From: Candidatus Thiodiazotropha sp. (ex Monitilora ramsayi)
GTDB lineage: Bacteria > Pseudomonadota > Gammaproteobacteria > Chromatiales > Chromatiaceae
DNA length: 64,000 nt
NCBI GenBank assembly: GCA_025655575.1
Contig: JAHXIP010000001.1
Location: forward strand, 1 to 64,000
Direction of reading: 5' to 3'
Below are positions 35,458 through 44,273 of the stretch, piece after piece (position 1 is the first letter of the stretch; every line of letters starts with the position of its first letter). The notes under the pieces are model-generated. The model saw only the letters and a list, made by a program, of their open reading frames with translations. It was not told where the DNA came from and did no database searches. A program made the translations under genes and the position numbers.

Positions 35458-36567
35458 ATGGATATTGTGCCTTATCTGAAACTGATGGTTCAAAAGAACG
35501 GTTCTGATGTCTTCTTCAGTACCGGTGCCGCGCCTCACCTTAAAGCTGAAGGTGAGACCCGCCCTATCGGTGCCTCACCGCTACAACCTGGCCAGGTGAG
35601 AAAGCTGGCCTACGGCATTATGAGCGATGAGCAGATCAAGGAGTTCGAGGCCACCTACGAATGTAACCTGGCTATCTCGATCAACAACCTGGGCCGTTTC
35701 CGGGTCAATGTCTTCAAACAGCGCGGCGATGCCGCCATGGTCATCCGCTATATCAAGGGAGTGATACCTCCGGTTGAGAAACTGAATCTACCCCTGATCC
35801 TTAAAGACCTGATCATGGAGCCCCGCGGCCTGATTCTGGTGGTCGGCGCTACCGGCTCAGGCAAGTCCACCACCCTGGCCTCCATGATAGAGTACCGCAA
35901 TCAGAACCGGGCCGGGCATATTCTGACCATCGAAGACCCGATTGAGTACCTCTACACACACAAAAAATCGGTGGTGGATCAACGGGAAGTCGGCATCGAT
36001 ACCCTGTCGTATGAAAACGCCTTGAAGAACGCCATGCGTGAAGCGCCAGATGTGATCCAGATCGGTGAGATCCGCGAAATGTTCACCATGCAACACTCCA
36101 TTGCGTATGCCGAGACCGGGCACCTGTGCCTCTCGACACTACATGCCAATAACGCCAACCAGGCCCTCGATCGCATCATCAACTTTTTCCCTGACAGCGC
36201 CCATCAACAGCTATACATGGACCTGTCACTGAACCTCAGGGCTGTCATCTCCCAGCGTCTGGTCAAAGGTAAGGACGGGCAGCGTATACCGGCTGTAGAG
36301 ATCATGCTGTTAAGCACCTACATCTCAGAACTGATTCAGAAAGGCGACATCCATGCGATTAAGGAGGTCATGGAGCAGGGTACAGAACGCGGCATGCAGA
36401 CCTTCGACCAATCCCTCTACGGCCTCTATCAGGAGGGCAGAATCACACTGGAAGAGGCACTGGCACACGCTGACTCCCGCAACAATCTATCGTTGAAGAT
36501 TCGCTTGTCCGATACCGGTGGCGTTGAAGCACCTGGTGGACTGGGAATGGCGGAGAACGAATTCTGA
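35458..36567 (+). CDS. pilU: PilU-type twitching-motility retraction ATPase
   Basis: From ATG 35458 (GGAGG upstream) the protein is 369 residues. MDIVPYLKLMVQKNGSDVFF opens the N-terminal domain. The ATPase core has Walker A in VVGATGSGKSTTLASMIEYR (about 128-147), the Asp box in LTIEDPIEYLY, and Walker B in PDVIQIGEIREMFTM. HLCLSTLHANNANQALDRII is the His box. The C-terminal ADSRNNLSLKIRL points to PilU, not PilT. It assists PilT in pulling back type IV pili, encoded at 55-60 kb. No pilT gene is next to it, which is unusual. Confidence 0.9.
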   Translation: MDIVPYLKLMVQKNGSDVFFSTGAAPHLKAEGETRPIGASPLQPGQVRKLAYGIMSDEQIKEFEATYECNLAISINNLGRFRVNVFKQRGDAAMVIRYIKGVIPPVEKLNLPLILKDLIMEPRGLILVVGATGSGKSTTLASMIEYRNQNRAGHILTIEDPIEYLYTHKKSVVDQREVGIDTLSYENALKNAMREAPDVIQIGEIREMFTMQHSIAYAETGHLCLSTLHANNANQALDRIINFFPDSAHQQLYMDLSLNLRAVISQRLVKGKDGQRIPAVEIMLLSTYISELIQKGDIHAIKEVMEQGTERGMQTFDQSLYGLYQEGRITLEEALAHADSRNNLSLKIRLSDTGGVEAPGGLGMAENEF

Positions 36568-36678
36568 CAGGCAAGTTCCCAGAGACCTTCAAGGACTAAT
36601 AAAAACACTCCTGCTGGCAATCGATAGCTGACCGTCGGCATAATAGGGGTTTTTCCCCTGTTGCAACGGGTTGCCAAA

Positions 36679-39183
36679 ATGCCAGATATTGAGAAGAAAC
36701 CCTCGCAGAATGACGCTGATGCCTGTCGTTCGCTGATGAATCTGCCCCCCCTTGGTATGGATGAGGAGGCGATTTCCTACGACTTTCGGCGCTACTTCGC
36801 CCATACGCTGGGCCGGGACAACCACTGCACCTCCAGCCACTATCCCTATAAGGCGCTGGCATTCGCGATCCGTGACCGCCTGGTGGAGCGCTGGAAACTG
36901 ACCCGTGCCTCCTATGAGGATAGCGATTGCAGGCGCACTTTCTACCTCTCCCTGGAGTTCCTCATGGGCCGCGCCCTGAGTAACGCCATACTGAATCTCG
37001 ATGTGGACGAGCCCGTCAAAGAGGCATTCCTGAATCTGGGCGTCAATCTGGAAGATATTCGCGAGAGTGAGCCCGATGCGGGCCTGGGCAACGGTGGCCT
37101 GGGTCGTCTGGCTGCTTGCTTCCTGGACAGCTGCGCTACGCTGCAACTGCCGGTGCGCGGTTATGGTTTACGCTACGAATACGGCATGTTCCGCCAGCAT
37201 ATCGCCAACGGCCAGCAGGTCGAGGATCCAGATCACTGGTTGCGAGACGGCAATCCCTGGGAGCTGGAACGTCCTGAATACACCCAACGCATCAAGTTCG
37301 GCGGGCACACAGAGCACCTCAACGGCAGAGTACGCTGGGTCGATACGCAGGATGTACTCGCCGTCCCATACGATCTGCCCATTCCGGGCTATCGTAACAA
37401 CACCGTGAATACACTAAGACTCTGGAAGGCAGCCGCCACAGACGAGTTCAATCTCGATGAGTTCAATGCCGGCAGTTACACCGAATCTGTCGAGGCCAAG
37501 AATGATGCCGAGCACATCACCATGGTGCTCTACCCCAATGACGCCAGCGAAAACGGAAAAGAGTTACGCCTGCGCCAGCAATATTTTCTGGCATCCGCAA
37601 GTCTGCGGGACGTGATTCGGGAATGGCTGGGAGGACACAGCGAATTCGAGACATTCGCCGACAAGCACTGTTTCCAACTCAACGATACTCACCCGAGCAT
37701 CTCGGTAGCCGAGCTGATGCGCCAACTGATGGACGAGCACGGCCTCTCCTGGGACCGGGCCTGGGAGATCTCCAGCAGCACCATGGCCTATACCAACCAC
37801 ACCCTACTGCCGGAAGCACTGGAACGCTGGCCGGTAAAACTCTTCCAATGCCTGCTGCCGAGATTGCTGGAGATCATCTACGAGATCAACGCGCGCTTTC
37901 TCAGCGAAGTCGCCCTACGCTGGCCCGGCGATACGGATCGTCTTCGCCGCATGTCACTGATCGAGGAGGGACACGAACCGATGGTACGCATGGCCTATCT
38001 GGCCATTGTCGGCAGTTTCTCCATCAATGGCGTCGCCGCACTCCATACCGAACTACTGAAGAAAGGTCTGTTCCACGACTTCTACGAACTGTGGCCTGAG
38101 CGTTTCAACAACAAGACCAATGGTGTCACACCACGCCGGTGGCTGGCCGCCTGTAATTCAGGCTTACGTCAGCTACTCGACGAGACCATCGGCAACGGCT
38201 GGATCTCTGATCTGCCTGCGCTGGCAAAGATGGAAAAAATAGCCGACGACAACAGCTTCCAACGTAAATGGCAAAAGGTGAGACTGGCGAACAAGCAGCG
38301 TTTAGCGAAGATGGTCAAGCTAGAGTGCAACGTCGAGTTTGATACCGATGCCATGTTCGACGTACAGGTCAAGCGTATCCATGAATATAAGCGCCAGTTG
38401 CTCAACATTCTCCATGTCATCCATCTCTACAGCCGTATCAAACGCGGGGAGACCGACAATTGGACCAAACGCTGCGTACTGATCGGCGGTAAGGCGGCTC
38501 CCGGGTATGACATGGCCAAACTGATCATCAAGTTGATCAACAACGTGGCTCGCGTGGTGAATAAGGACCGGCAGGTGGGCAACTTGCTCAAGGTGGCCTT
38601 CGTACCCAACTATCGTGTCTCGGCGATGGAGATCATTGCACCAGGCACCGACCTGTCGGAGCAGATATCCACCGCCGGCAAGGAAGCGTCAGGCACTGGT
38701 AATATGAAATTCATGATGAATGGCGCCGTTACCATCGGCACCCTGGATGGTGCCAACATCGAGATTCTGGAAGAAGTGGGTGAAGCTAATTTCTTCCTCT
38801 TCGGGCTGACGACAGAGGAAGTGGAAGCGATGCGCAGCCACTATACACCCAATGCGATGATCGAGCAGGACAGCGACCTGAAGCAGGTCATGCAGCTGCT
38901 GGAGAGCGGCCACTTCAACCAATTCGAACCGGGTATCTTCGATCCCATCATTGAATCGGTACGCAGCCCCTATGATCCCTGGCTGACAGCTGCAGACTTC
39001 CGCAACTACGTGGTTGCCCAGGAGCAGGCAGCTGAGGCATTTCAGGACACAAAGCGTTGGACCCGCATGAGTATCATCAACAGTGCCAAGAGCGGTCGCT
39101 TTTCCACCGACCGAACCATGGAGGAGTACAATCGGGATATCTGGCACCTGGACAAAATGACCCCATCCACTTCAGTATTCTGA
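36679..39183 (+). CDS. glgP: Glycogen/starch alpha-glucan phosphorylase
   Basis: The protein of about 834 residues is full length. Its signatures are DYYP-like NDTHPSISVAELMRQLMDEH, NKTNGVTPRRWLAACN and the pyridoxal-phosphate site EASGTGNMKFMMNGAVTIGT, with the Schiff-base Lys near residue 676. It releases glucose-1-phosphate from storage glucan. Cytoplasmic. No glgA/B/C genes are in the window. I chose ATG 36679 over a TTG at 36661. ycgL follows without a gap. Confidence 0.95.
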   Translation: MPDIEKKPSQNDADACRSLMNLPPLGMDEEAISYDFRRYFAHTLGRDNHCTSSHYPYKALAFAIRDRLVERWKLTRASYEDSDCRRTFYLSLEFLMGRALSNAILNLDVDEPVKEAFLNLGVNLEDIRESEPDAGLGNGGLGRLAACFLDSCATLQLPVRGYGLRYEYGMFRQHIANGQQVEDPDHWLRDGNPWELERPEYTQRIKFGGHTEHLNGRVRWVDTQDVLAVPYDLPIPGYRNNTVNTLRLWKAAATDEFNLDEFNAGSYTESVEAKNDAEHITMVLYPNDASENGKELRLRQQYFLASASLRDVIREWLGGHSEFETFADKHCFQLNDTHPSISVAELMRQLMDEHGLSWDRAWEISSSTMAYTNHTLLPEALERWPVKLFQCLLPRLLEIIYEINARFLSEVALRWPGDTDRLRRMSLIEEGHEPMVRMAYLAIVGSFSINGVAALHTELLKKGLFHDFYELWPERFNNKTNGVTPRRWLAACNSGLRQLLDETIGNGWISDLPALAKMEKIADDNSFQRKWQKVRLANKQRLAKMVKLECNVEFDTDAMFDVQVKRIHEYKRQLLNILHVIHLYSRIKRGETDNWTKRCVLIGGKAAPGYDMAKLIIKLINNVARVVNKDRQVGNLLKVAFVPNYRVSAMEIIAPGTDLSEQISTAGKEASGTGNMKFMMNGAVTIGTLDGANIEILEEVGEANFFLFGLTTEEVEAMRSHYTPNAMIEQDSDLKQVMQLLESGHFNQFEPGIFDPIIESVRSPYDPWLTAADFRNYVVAQEQAAEAFQDTKRWTRMSIINSAKSGRFSTDRTMEEYNRDIWHLDKMTPSTSVF

Positions 39184-39483
39184 ATGACTACATCAAAGGG
39201 AATACCCTGCTGGATCTATCGTAGCCCACGAAAGCAGGAGATGTATCTCTACCTGCGGGCAGAGGACGACTTTACCTGCCTGCCTGACACCCTGTTAAAC
39301 AGTTTCGGCAAACCTGAAAAAGTGATGGAACTGGCACTCACGGCGCAACGCAAACTGGCCAGGGAAGATGTGGTGAAGGTGATGGATAATCTACTCACCC
39401 AAGGTTTCCATCTGCAGATGCCACCAAAAATGGCTGTCGATCTCTACGAAGAGGATTTAGGCGTACTACCACCTTCAGACTAG
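39184..39483 (+). CDS. ycgL: YcgL-domain protein
   Basis: The 99-residue protein matches the YcgL family: CWIYRSPRKQEMYLYLRAED at the start, LPDTLLNSFGKPEKVMELAL, and the C-terminal LLTQGFHLQMPP. The fold is a small alpha/beta domain of unknown biochemical role that is common in gammaproteobacteria. Its ATG follows the glgP stop directly, so it is co-translated with glgP. Convergent with slyX. Confidence 0.88.
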   Translation: MTTSKGIPCWIYRSPRKQEMYLYLRAEDDFTCLPDTLLNSFGKPEKVMELALTAQRKLAREDVVKVMDNLLTQGFHLQMPPKMAVDLYEEDLGVLPPSD

Positions 39484-39529
39484 GGCCTGCGAATCCTTGC
39501 TGTTTACCCGGGTCATCAACCCAGCCAAC

Positions 39530-39733
39530 TCAATAATGTGGTGGGGGTGGTTCCTCTTCTCCCCCGTGCAGGGGTGACGGAGAGAGTACCTGCATGCGTT
39601 TCTGCAGACTTTCCAGTGCCTGCGACAGCGATTCAATACGGCGCTGCTGAGTGGCAACTGTCTCGTTCAGGCTGTGGATAGCATCCTCCTGAAAGGCAAG
39701 ACGGGTCTCCAGTTCGACAACTCGATCTTCCAT
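39530..39733 (-). CDS. slyX: SlyX-family protein
   Basis: The 67-residue protein is one coiled coil (EDRVVELETRLAFQEDAIHS, then ATQQRRIESLSQALESLQKR) with the family's typical Pro-Pro-Pro-His-Tyr C terminus. Function is unknown. It starts one base after the ArsR regulator gene and is the last gene of the signalling cluster. Confidence 0.9.
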   Translation of the reverse strand: MEDRVVELETRLAFQEDAIHSLNETVATQQRRIESLSQALESLQKRMQVLSPSPLHGGEEEPPPPHY

Positions 39734-40072
39734 CTAGGCCTTCGGATAGCGATCGTCGAGATTCGCTGGGCAAAGCACGTTGCGCATGATCCCGATCAGA
39801 TCCAGCAATTGGTGGTTGCGGATACGGTAGTAGATGCGGTTGGCCTCTTTCCGGGAGACCACGATATTTTTATTGCGCAGCTGCTCCAGGTGTTGAGAGA
39901 TATTGCTCTGGGAGGTACCGGTCCGTTCCACAATCTCGCCTACCGAGAGTTCACTCTCTCCCAGGGAGCAGAGGATCTTCCAGCGCAGTGGATGCGCCAT
40001 CGCCTTGAGTGCATTAGCCGTCAGGGAAGTGTCTTCTTCTCCAGACATCATGGGATCGGTTGGCTCGTTCAT
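39734..40072 (-). CDS. ArsR-family regulator with SqrR/BigR-like cysteine spacing
   Basis: The 112-residue protein is a winged helix regulator: ANALKAMAHPLRWKILCSLG, ELSVGEIVERTGTSQSNISQ (recognition helix) and RKEANRIYYRIRN (wing). Cys35 (KILCSLG) and Cys101 (RNVLCPANL) are 66 residues apart, the same spacing as the two cysteines of the persulfide sensors SqrR (41/107) and BigR. It lacks the metal-binding CVC motif of ArsR/SmtB. It may therefore sense reactive sulfur by making a di- or polysulfide bridge. It overlaps the receiver-PAS gene upstream by four bases and adjoins slyX. Target genes are unknown. Confidence 0.85.
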   Translation of the reverse strand: MNEPTDPMMSGEEDTSLTANALKAMAHPLRWKILCSLGESELSVGEIVERTGTSQSNISQHLEQLRNKNIVVSRKEANRIYYRIRNHQLLDLIGIMRNVLCPANLDDRYPKA

Positions 40073-40941
40073 TGTTTAACTCCTCTGGAGACGTTGTTTA
40101 CCGGCTCCATATCGCGGATATAGCCCGTCATATCCTTAGCGATACAAATAATATGGCTGATATTTCCATCTTTGTCTTTGACCGCGGTTCGAGAAAAAAG
40201 AATCGGCACGCGGCGCCCGTTCTTGGCGATAAAGCATGCCTCGATGCGGCTCAGAGCGCCGGTACGGATCAACGCCTCAAGCCAGGTGCCGAAAAAGGCG
40301 CCGGCCTGCTCCTCCTCCTCCTCTTCGAAGACATCGCCGATGGAGAGGGCCAAGAGGTCGGATTCACTGTAGTGAAGCATTGAGCAGGCTGCCGGATTGG
40401 CCGATTCGATACGCCCTTCCGGGTCGAGTACCAGCAGCGCTTCGCCCATGTGTGTGATGATATTTTCCAGGTGTTGTTTCGCCGCTGCGAGTTCAGCTGT
40501 GCGCTCCGCCACCTTCTGTTCGAGCAGCTTGTTGAGTTCGCGCTCTTTCTCGATCAGGCGGAAGTAGGTGCTGATCTTATTCAGCAGTTGATTGTCGTCG
40601 ATGGGCTTGAGCAGATAGTCGACACCACCCACTTCGTAGCCCTTCTGCTGAAACTCTTCTGTTTTGAAGGCTGCGGTGAGAAAGATGATCGGGATATCCT
40701 GAGTCTTCTTGCGGATCTTCAGCATCGAGGCGGTCTGAAAACCATCCATCTCCGGCATCTGCACATCCAGAATGATCAGATCGATACCCGGCTCTTTGAC
40801 AGCAATATCCAACGCCTGCTGACCTGAGGTCGCCTCGAAAATCTCCACATCCATGTAGCGTTCGATGAGAGTGCGCAGGGTAAACAGATTGTGCTCATGA
40901 TCATCGACGATCAGTAGCTTGAAGCCGGCATATCGTTTCAT
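40069..40941 (-). CDS. Receiver-PAS protein without an output domain
   Basis: From the Met at 40941 the protein is 290 residues. The receiver (residues 1-125) is intact: LLIVDDHEHN, phospho-Asp in LIILDVQMPEMDG, Thr in FLTAAF, Lys in LLKPIDD. A coiled-coil linker (EKERELNKLLEQKVAERTAE) and a PAS domain (MGEALLVLDPEGRIESANPA) follow. No kinase, GGDEF or DNA-binding domain follows PAS, so it must signal through a partner. An acidic run EEEEEEQ lies inside PAS. It sits between a hybrid kinase gene and the ArsR gene (ATGA overlap). The longer frame to 41049 overlaps the kinase gene. Confidence 0.87.
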   Translation of the reverse strand: MKRYAGFKLLIVDDHEHNLFTLRTLIERYMDVEIFEATSGQQALDIAVKEPGIDLIILDVQMPEMDGFQTASMLKIRKKTQDIPIIFLTAAFKTEEFQQKGYEVGGVDYLLKPIDDNQLLNKISTYFRLIEKERELNKLLEQKVAERTAELAAAKQHLENIITHMGEALLVLDPEGRIESANPAACSMLHYSESDLLALSIGDVFEEEEEEQAGAFFGTWLEALIRTGALSRIEACFIAKNGRRVPILFSRTAVKDKDGNISHIICIAKDMTGYIRDMEPVNNVSRGVKQ

Positions 40942-41005
40942 ACGTCTTGTTCGAACCGCCCCAGTCAAAAAAAGTTCAGCTTTGTTCCGTTTGGCTGCAA
41001 GCAGG

Positions 41006-43363
41006 TCACTTCCCGATATATTTTTCGATGTCCTGCTGTAGCGCCTCAAAATTCAGAGGATCCTCAAGGCAGCCGTCCGCACCCATCTGCTTGCATCGCA
41101 TGCCATCCTCTGTTGAGCCTCCGACACCCATCGCAAGGATGGTCAGTGCAGTCAACTGCATCTTCTCTCGGATCTCTTTGATCGTATCATAGCCGTCCCG
41201 TTCCGGCATCATGAGGTCCATCAGCACCAGAGAAAACGCATGGTCCTCTTTCAGCGTTTCTATCGCCTCATCTCCATCTCCCGCAGCCACTACCTGAAAA
41301 CCCCAGGCCTCCAATTGTGGCGTGAGTAACAGGAGGTTACTTAAATCGTCATCCACCAATAAGACCCGATGCCCACTGTAGGGCCCTATAACCTCTCCTG
41401 TCTCACTTTGTGTCACCCGGGGTCTTTTCAGCAATTCATCCTCATGCGCCGGATATGCCTCCAACTCTTCAAGCTCCACCTGCTGCGAAGATAGCGCCGA
41501 GTGATCAAATTCTATTGGCAGACATAGGATAAATACGGCGCCCTCACCCTCATCACTCACCAATGTAATCTCACCGCCCAGTAAATGCGCCAACTCCCGG
41601 CTGATACTCAATCCCAGGCCAGTACCGCCATAACGACGGCTGGTGGAGCCGTCTGCCTGCTTGAAGGCCTCGAAAATCAACTCGTGTTTATCTTTATGGA
41701 TACCGACACCCGTATCCTGCACAGCAAAGCAGAGCGGGTGCTGTGGTGATTCGGGCTGATGATAGAGCCTGAGTGTCACGCCACCCTGATGGGTGAACTT
41801 GAGGGCATTGGAGAGGAAGTTTTTCAGAATCTGTCTGACTTTCTCCTGGTCTGACAAAAACTGCTCGGGCAAGGTCTCGTCATAAATGAGATCCAGACTC
41901 AGGCCCTGCGCATCAAACTGAGGCTTGACCAGCTCGATCAGATCGGCCGCCAGTTGTCGTAAATGTATTTTTTGCAGACTGAAACTGGCCTTGCCGGCCT
42001 CAATTCTGGAGAGGTCCAGAATATTATCGATCAAGGCCCGCAGATCGCTGCCCGCATCATGGATTACCTGCAACTGTCTATGCTGCTGTGAACTTAGCTT
42101 TTCACCCCCCTCATTGAGCATTTTCGACAATAGCAGGATGGAGTTCAGCGGTGTGCGCAGTTCATGGCTGACGTTGGTGAGAAATTCCGACTTGTAGCGA
42201 TTAGACTCCTCCAACTGACGGGCATGTTGCCGTTCAGCTTCTGCCTGCTGGGCATGGGTCTCCGCCAGGGCGGTAAGTTGTTCTCCCAGTGCTTTGAACT
42301 CCACAGGGCCCCGCCAGTTAAAACGCACCGGAGCGTCATCCCTCAACACCTTACCGACACCATCACGCAGTTTCTTGCCAAACTGCTCGGCCCGCAGGGC
42401 GATCCACCGAGCAACCAGTAACAGTACAATCAGGGAGATCACCACAATCGTCACGACCCGGCTGATCAGGACATTGCGGAACTGATCCAGTGGCGAGGGA
42501 TCGACTTGCCGCCCGACCCACAGCGGACCGGAGCCCTCGGTAGAAAACAGGGGCACCCAGATAATCTGTTGTCCATTCCCCTCCCAAAGCGCCAGTTTCC
42601 CTGCAGCAAAGATCTCAGCCAGACCATTAAAATCACTAAAAGCCTTGGCTTCACTCGAACCTGCCAGGCGGTTTTCCAGATAGACGCCGTCACTGGTCAC
42701 CCAGAGGGTATTGCGATAGGCGCGGGCCATACCACCCACATCGATGTTAATAACCACGGCACCTAATGGCCCGACCCGGTCATCCCGGTCCTGTCCAATA
42801 ATGGGGCTGATCATACGCAGGGTCATGAAGCGGCGCGGGTCCATCAATGCTGCACCGGGGTTGAGGCTGATCTTGCTCACCGCCACCCGCCCAAACTCCT
42901 GGCGTACGCTACTATGGAAGAATGCCGTCCTTGGCATATCGGGTTTTTTGATCGTAGGCTCCCACTGTCGATTACGTGGATTCAGCTCGAGCCAGAAACG
43001 CGGCTTACCCTGCATATCGAGAAACAGGATCTGAAAAATATCCGGGTGATCCCGCAGAATACGGTTGATCCACTCCGAATAACGCACCCTGGCCTGGTCG
43101 ATCTCTTCCTGTTGTGCCTCTCCCTCTACACCAAGAATCATCCCTGGCTCCGGTAGCTTGGCCAGCAAGCGCAGCATCTCATGTCGACTGGCCAGATGTT
43201 CATCCAGGTCGCGGAAATCGGCACGCAGATTCTGCAAGTGTGCCTTGTGATAGAAAAACTCCAGGCGGTCCAATACGAACGGCAGGTTGCTCAGAACCAT
43301 GGCGGTCAACGGCGCAAAGCCGAAGAGAAACAGCAGTATCAGTATCTGGGTGCGGAGTTTCAC
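41006..43363 (-). CDS. Hybrid sensor histidine kinase with double-Cache-like sensor and degenerate receiver
   Basis: The 785-residue protein has a membrane helix at 7-29, a periplasmic Cache-like sensor (about 35-295) and a second helix at 300-320. A HAMP-like linker and the HisKA domain follow, with His400 in TNVSHELRTPLNS. The HATPase domain has N-box FLSNALKFTHQGG, VQDTGVGI and GGTGLGLSISREL. The C-terminal receiver has Asp716 (LVLMDLMMPERDG), but the usual Thr is replaced (ILAMGVGG) and the usual Lys before Pro is Asp768 (CLEDPLNF). It probably passes phosphate to the receiver-PAS protein encoded just downstream. The signal is unknown. Confidence 0.9.
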   Translation of the reverse strand: MKLRTQILILLFLFGFAPLTAMVLSNLPFVLDRLEFFYHKAHLQNLRADFRDLDEHLASRHEMLRLLAKLPEPGMILGVEGEAQQEEIDQARVRYSEWINRILRDHPDIFQILFLDMQGKPRFWLELNPRNRQWEPTIKKPDMPRTAFFHSSVRQEFGRVAVSKISLNPGAALMDPRRFMTLRMISPIIGQDRDDRVGPLGAVVINIDVGGMARAYRNTLWVTSDGVYLENRLAGSSEAKAFSDFNGLAEIFAAGKLALWEGNGQQIIWVPLFSTEGSGPLWVGRQVDPSPLDQFRNVLISRVVTIVVISLIVLLLVARWIALRAEQFGKKLRDGVGKVLRDDAPVRFNWRGPVEFKALGEQLTALAETHAQQAEAERQHARQLEESNRYKSEFLTNVSHELRTPLNSILLLSKMLNEGGEKLSSQQHRQLQVIHDAGSDLRALIDNILDLSRIEAGKASFSLQKIHLRQLAADLIELVKPQFDAQGLSLDLIYDETLPEQFLSDQEKVRQILKNFLSNALKFTHQGGVTLRLYHQPESPQHPLCFAVQDTGVGIHKDKHELIFEAFKQADGSTSRRYGGTGLGLSISRELAHLLGGEITLVSDEGEGAVFILCLPIEFDHSALSSQQVELEELEAYPAHEDELLKRPRVTQSETGEVIGPYSGHRVLLVDDDLSNLLLLTPQLEAWGFQVVAAGDGDEAIETLKEDHAFSLVLMDLMMPERDGYDTIKEIREKMQLTALTILAMGVGGSTEDGMRCKQMGADGCLEDPLNFEALQQDIEKYIGK

Positions 43364-43386
43364 AGGGACCAGCCAGCGCCTCTAGT

Positions 43387-43414
43387 GTGGTGTAACGGAT
43401 AAATGGTACACCAC
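43387..43414. promoter_or_regulatory. Inverted repeat upstream of the histidine kinase gene
   Basis: GTGGTGTA (43387-43394) and TACACCAC (43407-43414) are perfect inverted copies with a 12-base centre. The repeat ends 24 bases before the kinase start codon, a good position for an operator of the whole signalling cluster. A binding protein is not identified; the cluster's own ArsR regulator is one candidate. Confidence 0.4.
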
Positions 43415-43508
43415 TACTAGTCCATGTCATGAATTACTCTAGCATTAGTATACATCCAGACCTGGAACGGACTCGTATTCGGGCCAGGAAAGCCTGTCGG
43501 TTGTCACC

Positions 43509-43976
43509 TCAGGCAATCTTTTTAACCATCTCGAGCACCTGAGCAGCGTGTCCCTTGGGTTTTACATCGTAAATCGTCTCCCTGACGACTCCGGCTTTGT
43601 CGATAATAAATGTGGAACGCAGAATACCCATCCGTTTCTCACCGTTCTTCTCCTTCTCCCGCCATACGTCATAGGCAGAACAGACCTCGCCGTCGGTGTC
43701 CGCCAACAGGGTCACTGTCAGTCCGTGTTTATCGCGGAAAGCGGCATGGCTGATGCAATTATCGCGACTGATACCGATCACTTGCGTATCAAGACTGGCG
43801 AACTCCTCCATCAGATCGGAGAGCTCCACCGCTTCGATGGTGCAACCCGTTGTATCATCTTTGGGGTAGAAGTAGATCACCAGATGGCTTTTGCCCAGGT
43901 ATCCATCCGAACTGATCATATGCATATCGGCGTCCGGTAGCACAAATACAGGGGCCTCATCTCCAGGCTTGAGCAT
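43509..43976 (-). CDS. bcp: Thiol peroxidase Bcp/PrxQ
   Basis: The 155-residue peroxiredoxin has the catalytic Cys45 in YPKDDTTGCTIEAVELSD. The second Cys of E. coli Bcp (position 50) is Val here. Cys74 (SRDNCISH) and Cys99 (GEVCSAYDVW) are other candidates for resolving the sulfenic acid, or the enzyme works as a one-Cys type. It reduces hydroperoxides with thioredoxin. ILRSTFIIDKAGVVRE is the usual C-terminal motif. Stand-alone gene upstream of the kinase cluster on the same strand. Confidence 0.93.
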   Translation of the reverse strand: MLKPGDEAPVFVLPDADMHMISSDGYLGKSHLVIYFYPKDDTTGCTIEAVELSDLMEEFASLDTQVIGISRDNCISHAAFRDKHGLTVTLLADTDGEVCSAYDVWREKEKNGEKRMGILRSTFIIDKAGVVRETIYDVKPKGHAAQVLEMVKKIA

Positions 43977-44195
43977 GTTATCACCTCAATTTTCTAATTA
44001 TCGTCTTGGGTCGTTTGAAGACTGGAAGATAGTTGACAGTGTCCGAGCAGGTCAACCATCGATTTGTTACCCCAACCCTGCTCAGCCCTACCTAAAAGCA
44101 CTCAAGCAGACCAAGGTAGGCAGACCTAAATAGAAAATGCATAATAGGGGATACGATGGTCGGAATTTCATAGACTTCCGGCACTTATTTTTTTA

Positions 44196-44233
44196 AACCG
44201 CCGCAACAGCGGCGGTTGTCGTCTCAAAAGACG
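44196..44233 (+). promoter_or_regulatory. Two hairpins in the leader of the XrtA-type ATPase gene
   Basis: AACCGCCGC/GCGGCGGTT (44196-44204 and 44209-44217, loop AACA) is a perfect 9-bp stem preceded by a run of T. A second stem, CGTCT/AGACG (44220-44224 and 44229-44233, loop CAAA), follows after two bases. They end 40 bases before the start codon. No T-run follows, so they look like leader structure, not a terminator. The rest of 43977-44273 holds no gene. Confidence 0.4.
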
Positions 44234-44273
44234 GCAGTTGCAGAACTAAGCAAGCACGTGAAGGCAGATCAAT

